From an uncultured Eubacterium sp. (lineage in GTDB: Bacteria > Bacillota > Clostridia > Peptostreptococcales > Anaerovoracaceae), in contig CALCFD010000032.1 of the NCBI GenBank assembly GCA_937900695.1, positions 1-64,000 on the forward strand: 64,000 nt of DNA, in the 5' to 3' direction. Within the stretch, counting starts at the first letter, position 1, and each line of letters starts with the position of its first letter. A program made the position numbers and the translations under genes. Under the pieces are notes generated by a model, which was not told where the DNA came from, ran no database searches, and was given only the letters and a program-made list of their open reading frames with translations. Shown piece by piece: positions 52,270 to 60,250 of the stretch.

Positions 52270-53304
52270 ATGAAGGTTATAAAGACAACCGAAGCCGAAG
52301 GTATGGTGTTATGTCATGATATTACTCAAATTATTAAAGGTGTTGTAAAAGATACAGTTTTTAGAAAAGGTCATGTTATCACCAAAGAAGATATTCCAGT
52401 TTTGTTAAGCGTAGGTAAGGATCATATATATATATGGGAAGACGATGAGAATCTTATTCATGAAAATGATGGTGCAGAAATTTTATGCGATATGTGTATG
52501 GGTAACAACCTTACTAGATCAGAAGTTAAAGAGGGAAAAATTAATTTCTTTGCAGCCTGTGATGGAATTTTAAAAATCAACAGAGAAGCTATGAAAGCTG
52601 TAAACTCATTTGGACAGCTTATGATATCAAGTAAATTTGGAGATATTCCAGTAAAAAAAGGAGATATGATAGCAGCTACAAGAATTATTCCATTAGCGAT
52701 TGAAAAGGAAAAGATGGAAAAAATTCAAAAGCAGGTTGAGGATATAACAGATGGGAAACCTATATTTGAAATAAAAGCATTTAAACCTAAAAAGGTTGCG
52801 ATTATTGCAACAGGAAATGAAGTTTTTTATGGAAGAATTAAGGACACTTTTACTCCTGTAATTATAGATAAAATTTCACAGTTTTATGCAGAGGTATTTG
52901 ATCAAATTATTTTAGGTGATGATGATAAACAATTGACAGAAAACATTTTAAAATATGTGGAACAAGGTGCAGACATGGTAATCTGTACGGGAGGCATGAG
53001 TGTTGACCCAGATGATAAAACACCACTTGCAATAAAAAATACAGGAGCTGAAATTGTATGCCACGGTTCACCTATATTACCTGGAGCAATGTTTTTACTA
53101 GCATATTGCAGCAGAGGCGATGATAAACCAGCCGTTCCTGTAATGGGGCTTCCTGGTGGAGTAATGTTTGCTAAAAATTCTGTATTTGACTTGGTACTTC
53201 CAAGAGCGATGGCAGATGACTTAATCACATTAGAAGATATAGTAAATCTAGGCGAAGGCGGTATGCTTGGTAATAGTGACGGCTACGCTATGGCAAGAAT
53301 GTAG
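52270..53304 (+). CDS. Molybdopterin-binding protein (MoeA-like)
   Basis: 344 aa. The C-terminal MoCF-biosynthesis domain shows CTGGMSVDPDDKTPLAIKN (about residue 238) and the PVMGLPGGVMFAKN loop typical of the MoeA/CinA group. The N-terminal region (residues 1-150) is not a full MoeA arrangement, so this is the shorter clostridial form that accompanies molybdenum hydroxylases. It probably handles molybdate insertion or pterin delivery. It lies 23 bp after the XdhC gene and 12 bp before moaC. Confidence 0.85.
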   Translation: MKVIKTTEAEGMVLCHDITQIIKGVVKDTVFRKGHVITKEDIPVLLSVGKDHIYIWEDDENLIHENDGAEILCDMCMGNNLTRSEVKEGKINFFAACDGILKINREAMKAVNSFGQLMISSKFGDIPVKKGDMIAATRIIPLAIEKEKMEKIQKQVEDITDGKPIFEIKAFKPKKVAIIATGNEVFYGRIKDTFTPVIIDKISQFYAEVFDQIILGDDDKQLTENILKYVEQGADMVICTGGMSVDPDDKTPLAIKNTGAEIVCHGSPILPGAMFLLAYCSRGDDKPAVPVMGLPGGVMFAKNSVFDLVLPRAMADDLITLEDIVNLGEGGMLGNSDGYAMARM

Positions 53305-53316
53305 AAGGTGGAATAT

Positions 53317-53817
53317 ATGAGTGAATTTACACATTTTGATCATGAAGGAAATGCAATAATGGTAGATGTCAGTGATAAAAAGGACACTGTAAGAGAAGCA
53401 ATTGCCACAGGAACAATAAGCCTTTCAGAAGAATGTTATTTAAAGGTTAAAAGTGGAGACATGAAGAAAGGTGATGTTTTAGGTATAGCTAGAACAGCAG
53501 GTATTATGGGAGCAAAGAAGACATCAGAATTGGTTCCTCTTTGTCACATATTAAATTTGACAAAGGTAACAGTTGAATTTGAGTTGAATGATGAAAACTT
53601 TACGATAACTGCCAAATGTCTTGCTAAAACAGTAGGAAAGACTGGAGTTGAGATGGAAGCTTTAACGGGAGTTAATGTAACTCTCCTTACAATTTATGAT
53701 ATGTGCAAGGCAATCGACAAAGGTATGATTATTAGCGATATTAAGCTTATGAAGAAGACTGGCGGAAAAAGCGGAACTTGGGAGAGGAACGAACACAATG
53801 AAGGATACATTCGATAG
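53317..53817 (+). CDS. moaC: Cyclic pyranopterin monophosphate synthase MoaC
   Basis: 166 aa. With MoaA it converts GTP to cyclic pyranopterin monophosphate, the first step of Moco synthesis. Signatures: HFDHEGNAIMVDVSDK at the start, KKTSELVPLCHIL (about residue 68) with the active-site His, and TVGKTGVEMEALTGV (about 110) with the catalytic Lys/Glu. I use ATG 53317 (GAAGGTGG upstream) rather than the GTG 9 nt earlier. It overlaps moaA by 20 bp. Confidence 0.95.
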   Translation: MSEFTHFDHEGNAIMVDVSDKKDTVREAIATGTISLSEECYLKVKSGDMKKGDVLGIARTAGIMGAKKTSELVPLCHILNLTKVTVEFELNDENFTITAKCLAKTVGKTGVEMEALTGVNVTLLTIYDMCKAIDKGMIISDIKLMKKTGGKSGTWERNEHNEGYIR

Positions 53818-54763
53818 AACAATCGATTATATGAGAGTGTCAATAACTGATCGTTGCAACCTAAGATGCGAATACTGCATGCCTGACGGAGTACAACTTT
53901 GTTCTCACGAGGATATATTAACATATGATGAAATACTTTTAGTATGTAAAGAAGCGGTAAGTTTAGGAATTGTAAAGTTTAAAATTACAGGAGGAGAACC
54001 TCTTGTAAGAAAAGATTGCGCTTGTCTCATTAAAAATATTTATGAGATTCCAGGAGTAGAACAGGTAACGTTAACGACAAACGGTGTGCTACTTAAAGAT
54101 CAGTTAGCTGAACTAAAAGAAGCTGGATTAAAGAACATAAATATTAGTTTGGATACACTCGATCGAGAAAAGTATTTAATGGTAACAGGATTTGATAAAA
54201 TAAATCAAGTATTAGATTCAATAAAGGCTGCCATGGATGCAGGCATGAAAGTAAAAATAAATGCCGTAATGCATGATAGAGGATATCAAAAGGATTTTAA
54301 AGAACTTGTAGAGTTGGCGAAGGACAAACCTTTAGATGTTAGGTTCATAGAAATGATGCCTATAGGTTATGGAGCAGATGCATACCTGGTCTCTAACGAA
54401 ACTTTAATGAAAGAACTAAATGAAACATATAAAGGTGTTGAGCCTGATGATGACATAAAGGGAAATGGACCTGCGGTATATTATAAGATTCCCGGGTTTA
54501 ATGGAAGTATTGGCTTTATAAGCGCAATACATGGAAAATTTTGCAGAAATTGTAACCGTATAAGACTTACATCATTAGGAGAGATAAAATCTTGTCTTTG
54601 TTTTGATAATGGGATTAGTCTTAAAGATGCGATTAAAAATAAAGATAGCAAAGAAATAAACAGGCTTCTTAAGGATAGTATAAATGAAAAACCAGAAGAA
54701 CACTGTTTTGGTGATTTGGAGAATATTACAGAAAGAAAAAATATGATTCAAATTGGAGGATAA
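53798..54763 (+). CDS. moaA: GTP 3',8-cyclase MoaA (radical SAM)
   Basis: 321 aa radical-SAM enzyme. The N-terminal cluster is CNLRCEYCMPDG (residues ~21-31) with the GGEPLVRKD SAM-binding segment. The second C-terminal [4Fe-4S] cluster is CRNCNRIRLTSLGEIKSCLCF (about residue 252), which binds the GTP-derived substrate. The protein ends in a near-canonical GG (QIGG), the MoaA C-terminal tail important for catalysis. GAGGAACG precedes ATG inside moaC. Confidence 0.96.
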   Translation: MKDTFDRTIDYMRVSITDRCNLRCEYCMPDGVQLCSHEDILTYDEILLVCKEAVSLGIVKFKITGGEPLVRKDCACLIKNIYEIPGVEQVTLTTNGVLLKDQLAELKEAGLKNINISLDTLDREKYLMVTGFDKINQVLDSIKAAMDAGMKVKINAVMHDRGYQKDFKELVELAKDKPLDVRFIEMMPIGYGADAYLVSNETLMKELNETYKGVEPDDDIKGNGPAVYYKIPGFNGSIGFISAIHGKFCRNCNRIRLTSLGEIKSCLCFDNGISLKDAIKNKDSKEINRLLKDSINEKPEEHCFGDLENITERKNMIQIGG

Positions 54764-54782
54764 AGAGGAGGATAAAAGGAAA

Positions 54783-55724
54783 ATGGCAAAAGTTATAGCT
54801 GTTTGTATCAGTGAGGAAAAGGGAACTCAAAAGCATGATGTAAAAGAAGTTACATTAGTACCAGATTATGGTATTGAAAATGATGCCCATGCAGGAAAAT
54901 GGCACAGACAGGTTAGTCTTTTAAACTTTGAAAAGATAGAAGATTTTAGAGCAAAAGGTGTAGACGTTGATTTTGGAGCTTTTGGCGAAAATATTGTAAT
55001 TGATGAAATCGATTTTAGAACATTGCCTATTGGAACACGTTTTGAAATTGGTGATGCTCTTTTGGAACTTACACAGATAGGCAAGGAGTGCCATTCTCAC
55101 TGTGCAATATATCATGCAGTTGGTGACTGTATTATGCCAAGAGAAGGTGTTTTTACAGAAGTTATAAAAGGTGGAAATATTAAGGTTGGTGATGCTGTTA
55201 AAATTATTGAAGCTGATCCAAACAGACCTTTAACAGCAGCAGTAATTACAGTAAGTGATAAAGGATCAGCTGGTCTAAGAGATGATGAAAGTGGTCCTAT
55301 CATAGTTGAAATGCTAAAAAAACAGGGATATGACGTAAAAGAAACAATGATTATTCCAGATAATCAGCCACTAATCCAACAGCAGCTTTCAAGATTAGCA
55401 GATCAGAGAAAAATCAACTTGATTTTGACAACAGGTGGAACAGGTTTTGCTATGAGAGATGTGACACCAGAAGCAACTAAAGCGGTTTGTGACAAAATGG
55501 CAGAAGGAATAGCAGAAGCTATTAGAGCTAATTCAATGCAGTACACTTCAAGAGCAATGCTAAGCAGAGCTACAAGTGGAATTAGAAAAGAAAGTTTAAT
55601 TGTTAATCTACCTGGTAGTCCAAAAGCTATTAGAGAATCATTGGGATTTTTATTAGATAATGTTAAACATGGCTTAGATATTTTAAGAGGAACTGCATCT
55701 GAGTGTGCAAGAAAGGATGTATAA
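54783..55724 (+). CDS. MOSC domain - MoaB/Mog fusion
   Basis: 313 aa. Residues 1-150 form a MOSC domain (DAHAGKWHRQVSLL; FGENIVIDEIDF; the conserved Cys in LTQIGKECHSHCAIY), a sulfur-carrier fold of Moco sulfurases. Residues ~155-310 form a MogA/MoaB molybdopterin adenylyltransferase (VITVSDKGSAGLRDDESGP; LTTGGTGFAMRDVTPEAT; LIVNLPGSPKAIRE). Such fusions are common in clostridia with Mo hydroxylases and join adenylylation to sulfur handling. I start at ATG 54783 because AAAAGG is spaced for it. Confidence 0.92.
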   Translation: MAKVIAVCISEEKGTQKHDVKEVTLVPDYGIENDAHAGKWHRQVSLLNFEKIEDFRAKGVDVDFGAFGENIVIDEIDFRTLPIGTRFEIGDALLELTQIGKECHSHCAIYHAVGDCIMPREGVFTEVIKGGNIKVGDAVKIIEADPNRPLTAAVITVSDKGSAGLRDDESGPIIVEMLKKQGYDVKETMIIPDNQPLIQQQLSRLADQRKINLILTTGGTGFAMRDVTPEATKAVCDKMAEGIAEAIRANSMQYTSRAMLSRATSGIRKESLIVNLPGSPKAIRESLGFLLDNVKHGLDILRGTASECARKDV

Positions 55725-55726
55725 CA

Positions 55727-56617
55727 ATGAAATATAGCCTTAAGTTTAGAAACCTTATTACAGCTTTATTAGTAGTGGCTATGACATTTACAACTATGCT
55801 TACAGTAACAAGTTGTGTAAGCGAAGATAAGAAGACTGCAGATGATAACGCTAAAAAAGATGAAATTAATTTATTTATTGCAGCTAGTCTAACTGATTCA
55901 ATCAATGAATTAGTAAAAGATTTTGAAAAAGAAAACCCAGGAGTAAAAGTTGTCGTTAATGCAGATAGCTCAGGAAAATTAAAAACTCAAATAGAAGAAG
56001 GATTTGACTGCGACATTTTCTTTAGTGCTGCTACTAAGCAGGTAGACGAATTAATTGAAGGTAAGTTTATTGAAAGTAAAGATAATACGAGTGTAGTTCT
56101 TGAAAATCAGTTAGCAGTTATTGCTAATAAGGATTATGATAAGCAAATTGAAAAGCTTATAGATGTTAAAAATGCTGAAAGCTTAGCAATCCCTTACGGA
56201 AGCGTACCTGCTGGATTATACACAAGAAAAGCTTTCATCAATTATGGTATTTTAAAAGGTGAGGCTAAAAAGGAAAAAGTTGTTGCTGAGATACCAGGTA
56301 GTGATATTTCAAAGGCGCTAGGAGGAGTTACAGTAAGTGAGCAAAATAATGTAAGCACAGTAATTTCAGCTATTTCAGAAAAATCCGCAGAATTAGGATT
56401 TGCATATAGCAGCGATGTAAATCGAAACGAAGACGTAAAGGTTGTTTATAAAGTAAGCAAAGAGTTAACAGGAGATATTAGTTATCCAATCGCTTTAGTT
56501 AAGGCAAAGGCTGATGAAGATAAAGCACATATGGAAATGAAAGAAAAGCTTTATAAATTTTTACAGACAGAAGATGCAAAGAAAGTTTATGAAAAATATG
56601 GCTTTATAGCTAAATAG
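55727..56617 (+). CDS. modA: Molybdate ABC transporter, substrate-binding lipoprotein
   Basis: 296 aa. An N-terminal hydrophobic signal ends in a lipobox-like TVTSC (Cys about residue 29), so it should be membrane-tethered outside the cell. The ModA fold follows: LFIAASLTDSINELVKDFEKENPG (oxyanion-binding Ser/Thr), NADSSGKLKTQIEEG, DCDIFFSAATKQ and VPAGLYTRKAF. Start ATG 55727 fits two bases after the MOSC-Mog stop; an upstream in-frame ATG would extend into that gene. Confidence 0.92.
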   Translation: MKYSLKFRNLITALLVVAMTFTTMLTVTSCVSEDKKTADDNAKKDEINLFIAASLTDSINELVKDFEKENPGVKVVVNADSSGKLKTQIEEGFDCDIFFSAATKQVDELIEGKFIESKDNTSVVLENQLAVIANKDYDKQIEKLIDVKNAESLAIPYGSVPAGLYTRKAFINYGILKGEAKKEKVVAEIPGSDISKALGGVTVSEQNNVSTVISAISEKSAELGFAYSSDVNRNEDVKVVYKVSKELTGDISYPIALVKAKADEDKAHMEMKEKLYKFLQTEDAKKVYEKYGFIAK

Positions 56618-56643
56618 TATTTCGTAGAAAGGGTTTGATTTAC

Positions 56644-57327
56644 TTGAATGAATTAATAGAAATATTAAAGAATCTTGATTGGAGCCCACTGTATATTTCA
56701 ATTAAAACAGCAGCTGTGGCAACTGCAATATCCTTCATATTAGGAATAAAATTAGCAAGGAAAATGCTTTTTTGCAGAAGTCGTAAAAAAGCACTAATTG
56801 ATGGAATTATGTCACTACCTATGGTTTTACCACCCACTGTAGCAGGTTTTATCTTGCTGATAGTATTTAGTAAGAATCGACCTCTTGGAATATGGCTTAA
56901 TGATGAATTAAATATTTCTATAATTCAAACATGGGCAGGCTGTATAATTGCAGCTACGATAATAAGTTTTCCATTGATGTATCAAAATGCAAGAGCTGCA
57001 TTTGATCAAGTAGATAAAAATATAATTTATTCTGCAAGGACATTAGGGTTAAGCGAAAGAATTATTTTTTATAAGGTATTGGTCCCATCGTCTAGACCAG
57101 GTTTAGTGGCAGGATCTATTTTGTGCTTTGCAAGGGCTATGGGAGAATATGGAGCAACTTCAATGATTGCGGGAAATATTCAAGGAAAGACCAATACCAT
57201 ATCACAGACTATAGCTATGGTTATAAATGACGGTAATTATATGAAGGCTGGAATATGGGTTCTAATCGTTTTGTTAATATCATTTGCAATAATATTTGGC
57301 ATCAATGTTCTTACTACTAAGGAGTAG
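56644..57327 (+). CDS. modB: Molybdate ABC transporter permease
   Basis: 227 aa, about five or six transmembrane helices; the EAA loop ARTLGLSERIIFYKVLVPSSRPGLVAG (about residue 138) contacts ModC. MSLPMVLPPTVAGFILL is the usual ModB pore segment. I place the start at TTG 56644, 10 nt after GAAAGGG; the TTG at 56635 is too close to that site, and no in-frame ATG exists nearby. The order modA-modB-modC and short gaps make one transporter unit. Confidence 0.88.
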   Translation: MNELIEILKNLDWSPLYISIKTAAVATAISFILGIKLARKMLFCRSRKKALIDGIMSLPMVLPPTVAGFILLIVFSKNRPLGIWLNDELNISIIQTWAGCIIAATIISFPLMYQNARAAFDQVDKNIIYSARTLGLSERIIFYKVLVPSSRPGLVAGSILCFARAMGEYGATSMIAGNIQGKTNTISQTIAMVINDGNYMKAGIWVLIVLLISFAIIFGINVLTTKE

Positions 57328-57332
57328 CATAT

Positions 57333-58394
57333 ATGATAATTAAAGCAGATATAAATTCAAGACTTGATAAGTTTAATGCAGAGTTTTCTTTTGAGACTGA
57401 TTCTGATAGGATTGGGATTTTAGGAGAATCAGGAGCAGGTAAAAGCTTGCTTTTAAAATTCTTAGCAGGAATATATAATCCTGATAAGGGAGAAATTTGG
57501 TTGGACGATAAATGTCTATATAGTACCGAGAAAAAGATAAATGTTAAACCTCAAGAGCGAAATATAGCTTATATGTTTCAAAATTATGCTCTGTTTCCTA
57601 CTATGACTGTTAGGCAAAACATAGAAATAGTAGTAAAAGGAACTAAGGAAGATAAAAAAGAAAAAGCAGATAAGCTTCTTAAAAAGTTTCATATACAAGA
57701 ACTTTCAGAACGAAAGCCAGGAGAGTTGTCAGGTGGACAACAACAGAGGGTTGCTTTGGCAAGAGTATTGGCATATGAGCCGGCAGTAATTTTATTAGAT
57801 GAACCATTTTCAGCTTTAGATCAAGGTTTAAAAGAAATTCTCCAACTTGAATTAGAAAATATGTTAAAAGACTATGGTGGTAAAGTAATAATGGTTTCCC
57901 ATAGTATGGATGAGCTTTACAAATTTAGCCGAGAGCTTATGGTTGTAAGCAATGGTAAAATTGTGGAAAAAGGAAGTAAACAAGAGTTGTTTCATAGTCC
58001 TAAAACGGTAAAAGCGGCTAGATTGCTTGGTGTAAATAATATATTAAAAGTAAAAACACTTGAAAAAAATACTATTAAGCTTTTAAATTGGGATTTGTCT
58101 ATGCAAGTCTTAAGAAAAGATGTAAAAAGTATTTCAAATATTGGTATTAGAGACGATGGATTTACTCCAATATGGGAAGAAGATTATGAAGATATAAATA
58201 TAATCGATATAAAAATAGTTAATACATATGAAACTATGGATCAAATAAAAATATTTTTCAATGTATCAGGTAAAGTTGAAGCGCATGCTATATACAAATT
58301 TATTTTGGATAGAAAAATATATGAATCAAAAGGACTACCGTCAAAATTAAAAATAGATTTTGATAAGTTAATCTATTTTGAAGAAAATTTATAA
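57333..58394 (+). CDS. modC: Molybdate ABC transporter ATP-binding protein
   Basis: 353 aa ATPase of the molybdate importer. Walker A is GESGAGKSLLLKFL (about residue 30), Q-loop YMFQNYALFP, signature LSGGQQQRVALARVL (about 132), Walker B AVILLDEPFSALD and H-loop VSHSMDEL. The ~120 residues after the ATPase are a diverged regulatory tail of the TOBE/MOP type. It is the last gene of the operon; a 16-bp-stem terminator follows at 58569. Confidence 0.93.
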   Translation: MIIKADINSRLDKFNAEFSFETDSDRIGILGESGAGKSLLLKFLAGIYNPDKGEIWLDDKCLYSTEKKINVKPQERNIAYMFQNYALFPTMTVRQNIEIVVKGTKEDKKEKADKLLKKFHIQELSERKPGELSGGQQQRVALARVLAYEPAVILLDEPFSALDQGLKEILQLELENMLKDYGGKVIMVSHSMDELYKFSRELMVVSNGKIVEKGSKQELFHSPKTVKAARLLGVNNILKVKTLEKNTIKLLNWDLSMQVLRKDVKSISNIGIRDDGFTPIWEEDYEDINIIDIKIVNTYETMDQIKIFFNVSGKVEAHAIYKFILDRKIYESKGLPSKLKIDFDKLIYFEENL

Positions 58395-58568
58395 AATAGT
58401 TATATTTTTCAGAAAATAGTAAAAATAAGTAAAACTTTTGATGAATATATATTCAAATAGCGATTATACATATAATATAAATTAAAGAAAATCTAAACAA
58501 AAAATAAGAGGTGTAAAAAATATATAGGAAATAAGAAAGTTAGATAATTAAAACAAGTATGATGATTT

Positions 58569-58613
58569 AAAGGTGTTTAGAGCTGAAATTGTAAGCTCTA
58601 AACACCTTTTTAT
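58569..58613 (+). terminator. Terminator of the molybdenum operon
   Basis: AAAGGTGTTTAGAGCT (58569-58584)/AGCTCTAAACACCTTT (58594-58609): a perfect 16-bp stem with a 9-nt loop, then T. It separates cofactor synthesis from the hydroxylase genes. Confidence 0.93.
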
Positions 58614-58880
58614 GTTTAGAAATAATAAAGTGTAAATATGCATACAATTCTATAAAAAAACTAAGTAGGTTATAATTTTCACAATTTCCTTGCAATTAAA
58701 AATTTATTATTGTAAAATTGTAGAAGAATTACAAAAAAAAAATTATTTATCTAACTAAAAAAATAAAAAATTTATCCAACTGAAGATACAATGAAAATAG
58801 GAAGGAGGTAACTATTCATTGTATTAAAATTCGATTATTATTGATTATTATACTTATTTTTTGAAAGGGGGAGTGCTTAA
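58614..58880 (+). promoter_or_regulatory. AT-rich leader of the molybdenum hydroxylase operon
   Basis: 267 bp of very AT-rich DNA. No open frame longer than a few codons and no recognised riboswitch were found; in particular no Moco aptamer motif. An orphan consensus ribosome-binding site AGGAGGT (58802-58808) is followed by no ATG, GTG or TTG frame of any length; the next codons read ATT GTA TTA AAA. The true start signal GAAAGGGGGAG lies just before the ATG at 58881. The promoter was not pinned down. Confidence 0.4.
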
Positions 58881-59762
58881 ATGAATATTTTATGTAATTA
58901 TGAATATCATGCACCCGAAACTAAAGCAGAGGTTTTAGAACTACTTAACAAAGTTGGCGGCAATGCCAAAATACTTGCTGGAGGTACAGACCTTGTAATC
59001 ATGCTTAAGGAGAAGATGATTGCTCCTGAACATGTAATCAACGTATCAGAAATCGAAGAATTAGCAGGTATCGAATTTACAGCTGACGGTGTTGAAATTG
59101 GAGCTTGCACAAAGATTGCTGACATCGGCGCTTCTAAAGAATTAGACAAGGATTATCATGCACTATGCTTTGCAGCAGATCAGATTGGTTCATACCAGGT
59201 AAGAACAATGGCAACAATCGGAGGAAACGTTGCTCACTCTCTACCTGCTGGTGAAACTCATACTCCACTTGCTGTACTAGATGCAGAAGTTGTAATCGAA
59301 AGCGTTGATGGAGAAAGAAGAGTAAAGCTTGAAGACTTTATTCTAGGTAACCGTATGAATGTACTAGCAGAAAACGAAATGATCACAAAGATCTTCCTTC
59401 CTGCTCAGCCAGCTCATTCAAGAGCAGAATATGGACATATTGGTCTAAGAAACGCTATGGAAATTGACTGTGCAATTATGTCAGTTAGAATTATTCTTGA
59501 AGATGATAAGAAAACTATCAAAGACGTTAAGATGGCAATGGGATCAGTTGCACCAAAGCCACTTATTTCAGAAAAAGCTCCTGAAATCCTAATCGGAAAA
59601 GAGCTTACAGATGAACTAATTGAAGAAGTTAGCGAAGCTGCTATGAGTGAAGCTAAACCTATTTCAGATATCAGAGCATCTGCTGAATACAGAAGAGATG
59701 TAATCGGAGCTTTAGCAAAGAGACTTGTTAAAGATGCTTATGATGCTGCAAGGGAGGTGTAA
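58881..59762 (+). CDS. Molybdenum hydroxylase FAD subunit (XdhB/CoxM type)
   Basis: 293 aa medium subunit of a xanthine-dehydrogenase-family hydroxylase. FAD-binding segments are LAGGTDLVIMLKEK (about residue 34) and TIGGNVAHSLPAGETHTPLAVLDAEV (about 112); the C-terminal CO_deh_flav domain begins near 185. The subunit is a standard length, without the extra FeS loop of 4-hydroxybenzoyl-CoA reductase. Codon use here and in the two next genes favours CTA, AGA and C-ending codons more than most neighbours, typical of strongly expressed genes. It is the first gene of the three-gene operon. Confidence 0.92.
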   Translation: MNILCNYEYHAPETKAEVLELLNKVGGNAKILAGGTDLVIMLKEKMIAPEHVINVSEIEELAGIEFTADGVEIGACTKIADIGASKELDKDYHALCFAADQIGSYQVRTMATIGGNVAHSLPAGETHTPLAVLDAEVVIESVDGERRVKLEDFILGNRMNVLAENEMITKIFLPAQPAHSRAEYGHIGLRNAMEIDCAIMSVRIILEDDKKTIKDVKMAMGSVAPKPLISEKAPEILIGKELTDELIEEVSEAAMSEAKPISDIRASAEYRRDVIGALAKRLVKDAYDAAREV

Positions 59763-59764
59763 AA

Positions 59765-60250
59765 ATGAGCCAGGTAATTACATTAAACATAAATGATCAG
59801 GATTACGAAGTTATTGTTTCTCCACAGGATCTTTTAGTAGACGTAATCAGAAAGAAAATTGGTCTTACAGGAACAAAAAAAGGTTGTGGACAGGGAGACT
59901 GTGGTAGCTGTACAGTTCTTATCGATGGTAAGCCAGAATTATCATGCATTAAGCTAGCTGTTTCAGCTGTTGGCAAGAAGATTACAACAATCGAAGGCAT
60001 TGCTAACCCAGATGGATCACTTCATCCACTACAGGAGGCATTCTTAGATCATGGCGCAGTACAGTGTGGATTCTGTACACCAGGTATGATCCTTTCATCA
60101 AAGGCGCTAATCGACAGAAATCCAACTCCAACAAGAGAAGAAATTAAGACTGCTATTGCAGGAAATGCATGCAGATGTACAGGTTATGTAAACATCCTAG
60201 CTGCAATAGAAGACTATGCAAAAGCACTTGCAGAGAAGGAGGGTAAATAA
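59765..60250 (+). CDS. Molybdenum hydroxylase [2Fe-2S] subunit (XdhC/CoxS type)
   Basis: 161 aa small subunit with two [2Fe-2S] clusters: plant-ferredoxin-like CGQGDCGSCTVLIDG with a fourth Cys in LSCIKL (residues ~39-63), and CGFCTPGM with CRCTGYVNIL (about 101-141). It passes electrons from the Mo centre to FAD. GGGAGGTG precedes the ATG, and the last base of its stop is the first base of the next gene's ATG (a 1-bp overlap), so subunits are made together. Confidence 0.95.
   Translation: MSQVITLNINDQDYEVIVSPQDLLVDVIRKKIGLTGTKKGCGQGDCGSCTVLIDGKPELSCIKLAVSAVGKKITTIEGIANPDGSLHPLQEAFLDHGAVQCGFCTPGMILSSKALIDRNPTPTREEIKTAIAGNACRCTGYVNILAAIEDYAKALAEKEGK

Noticed and set aside
58680..58720. Sigma-54-like TTGCAATT upstream of the molybdenum hydroxylase
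   Set aside because: The -12 GC is present but the GG 10 bp upstream is CA, so the invariant -24 element is missing.
58614..58880. Moco or other riboswitch ahead of the hydroxylase genes
   Set aside because: No conserved aptamer blocks or extended stems could be found in this AT-rich leader.
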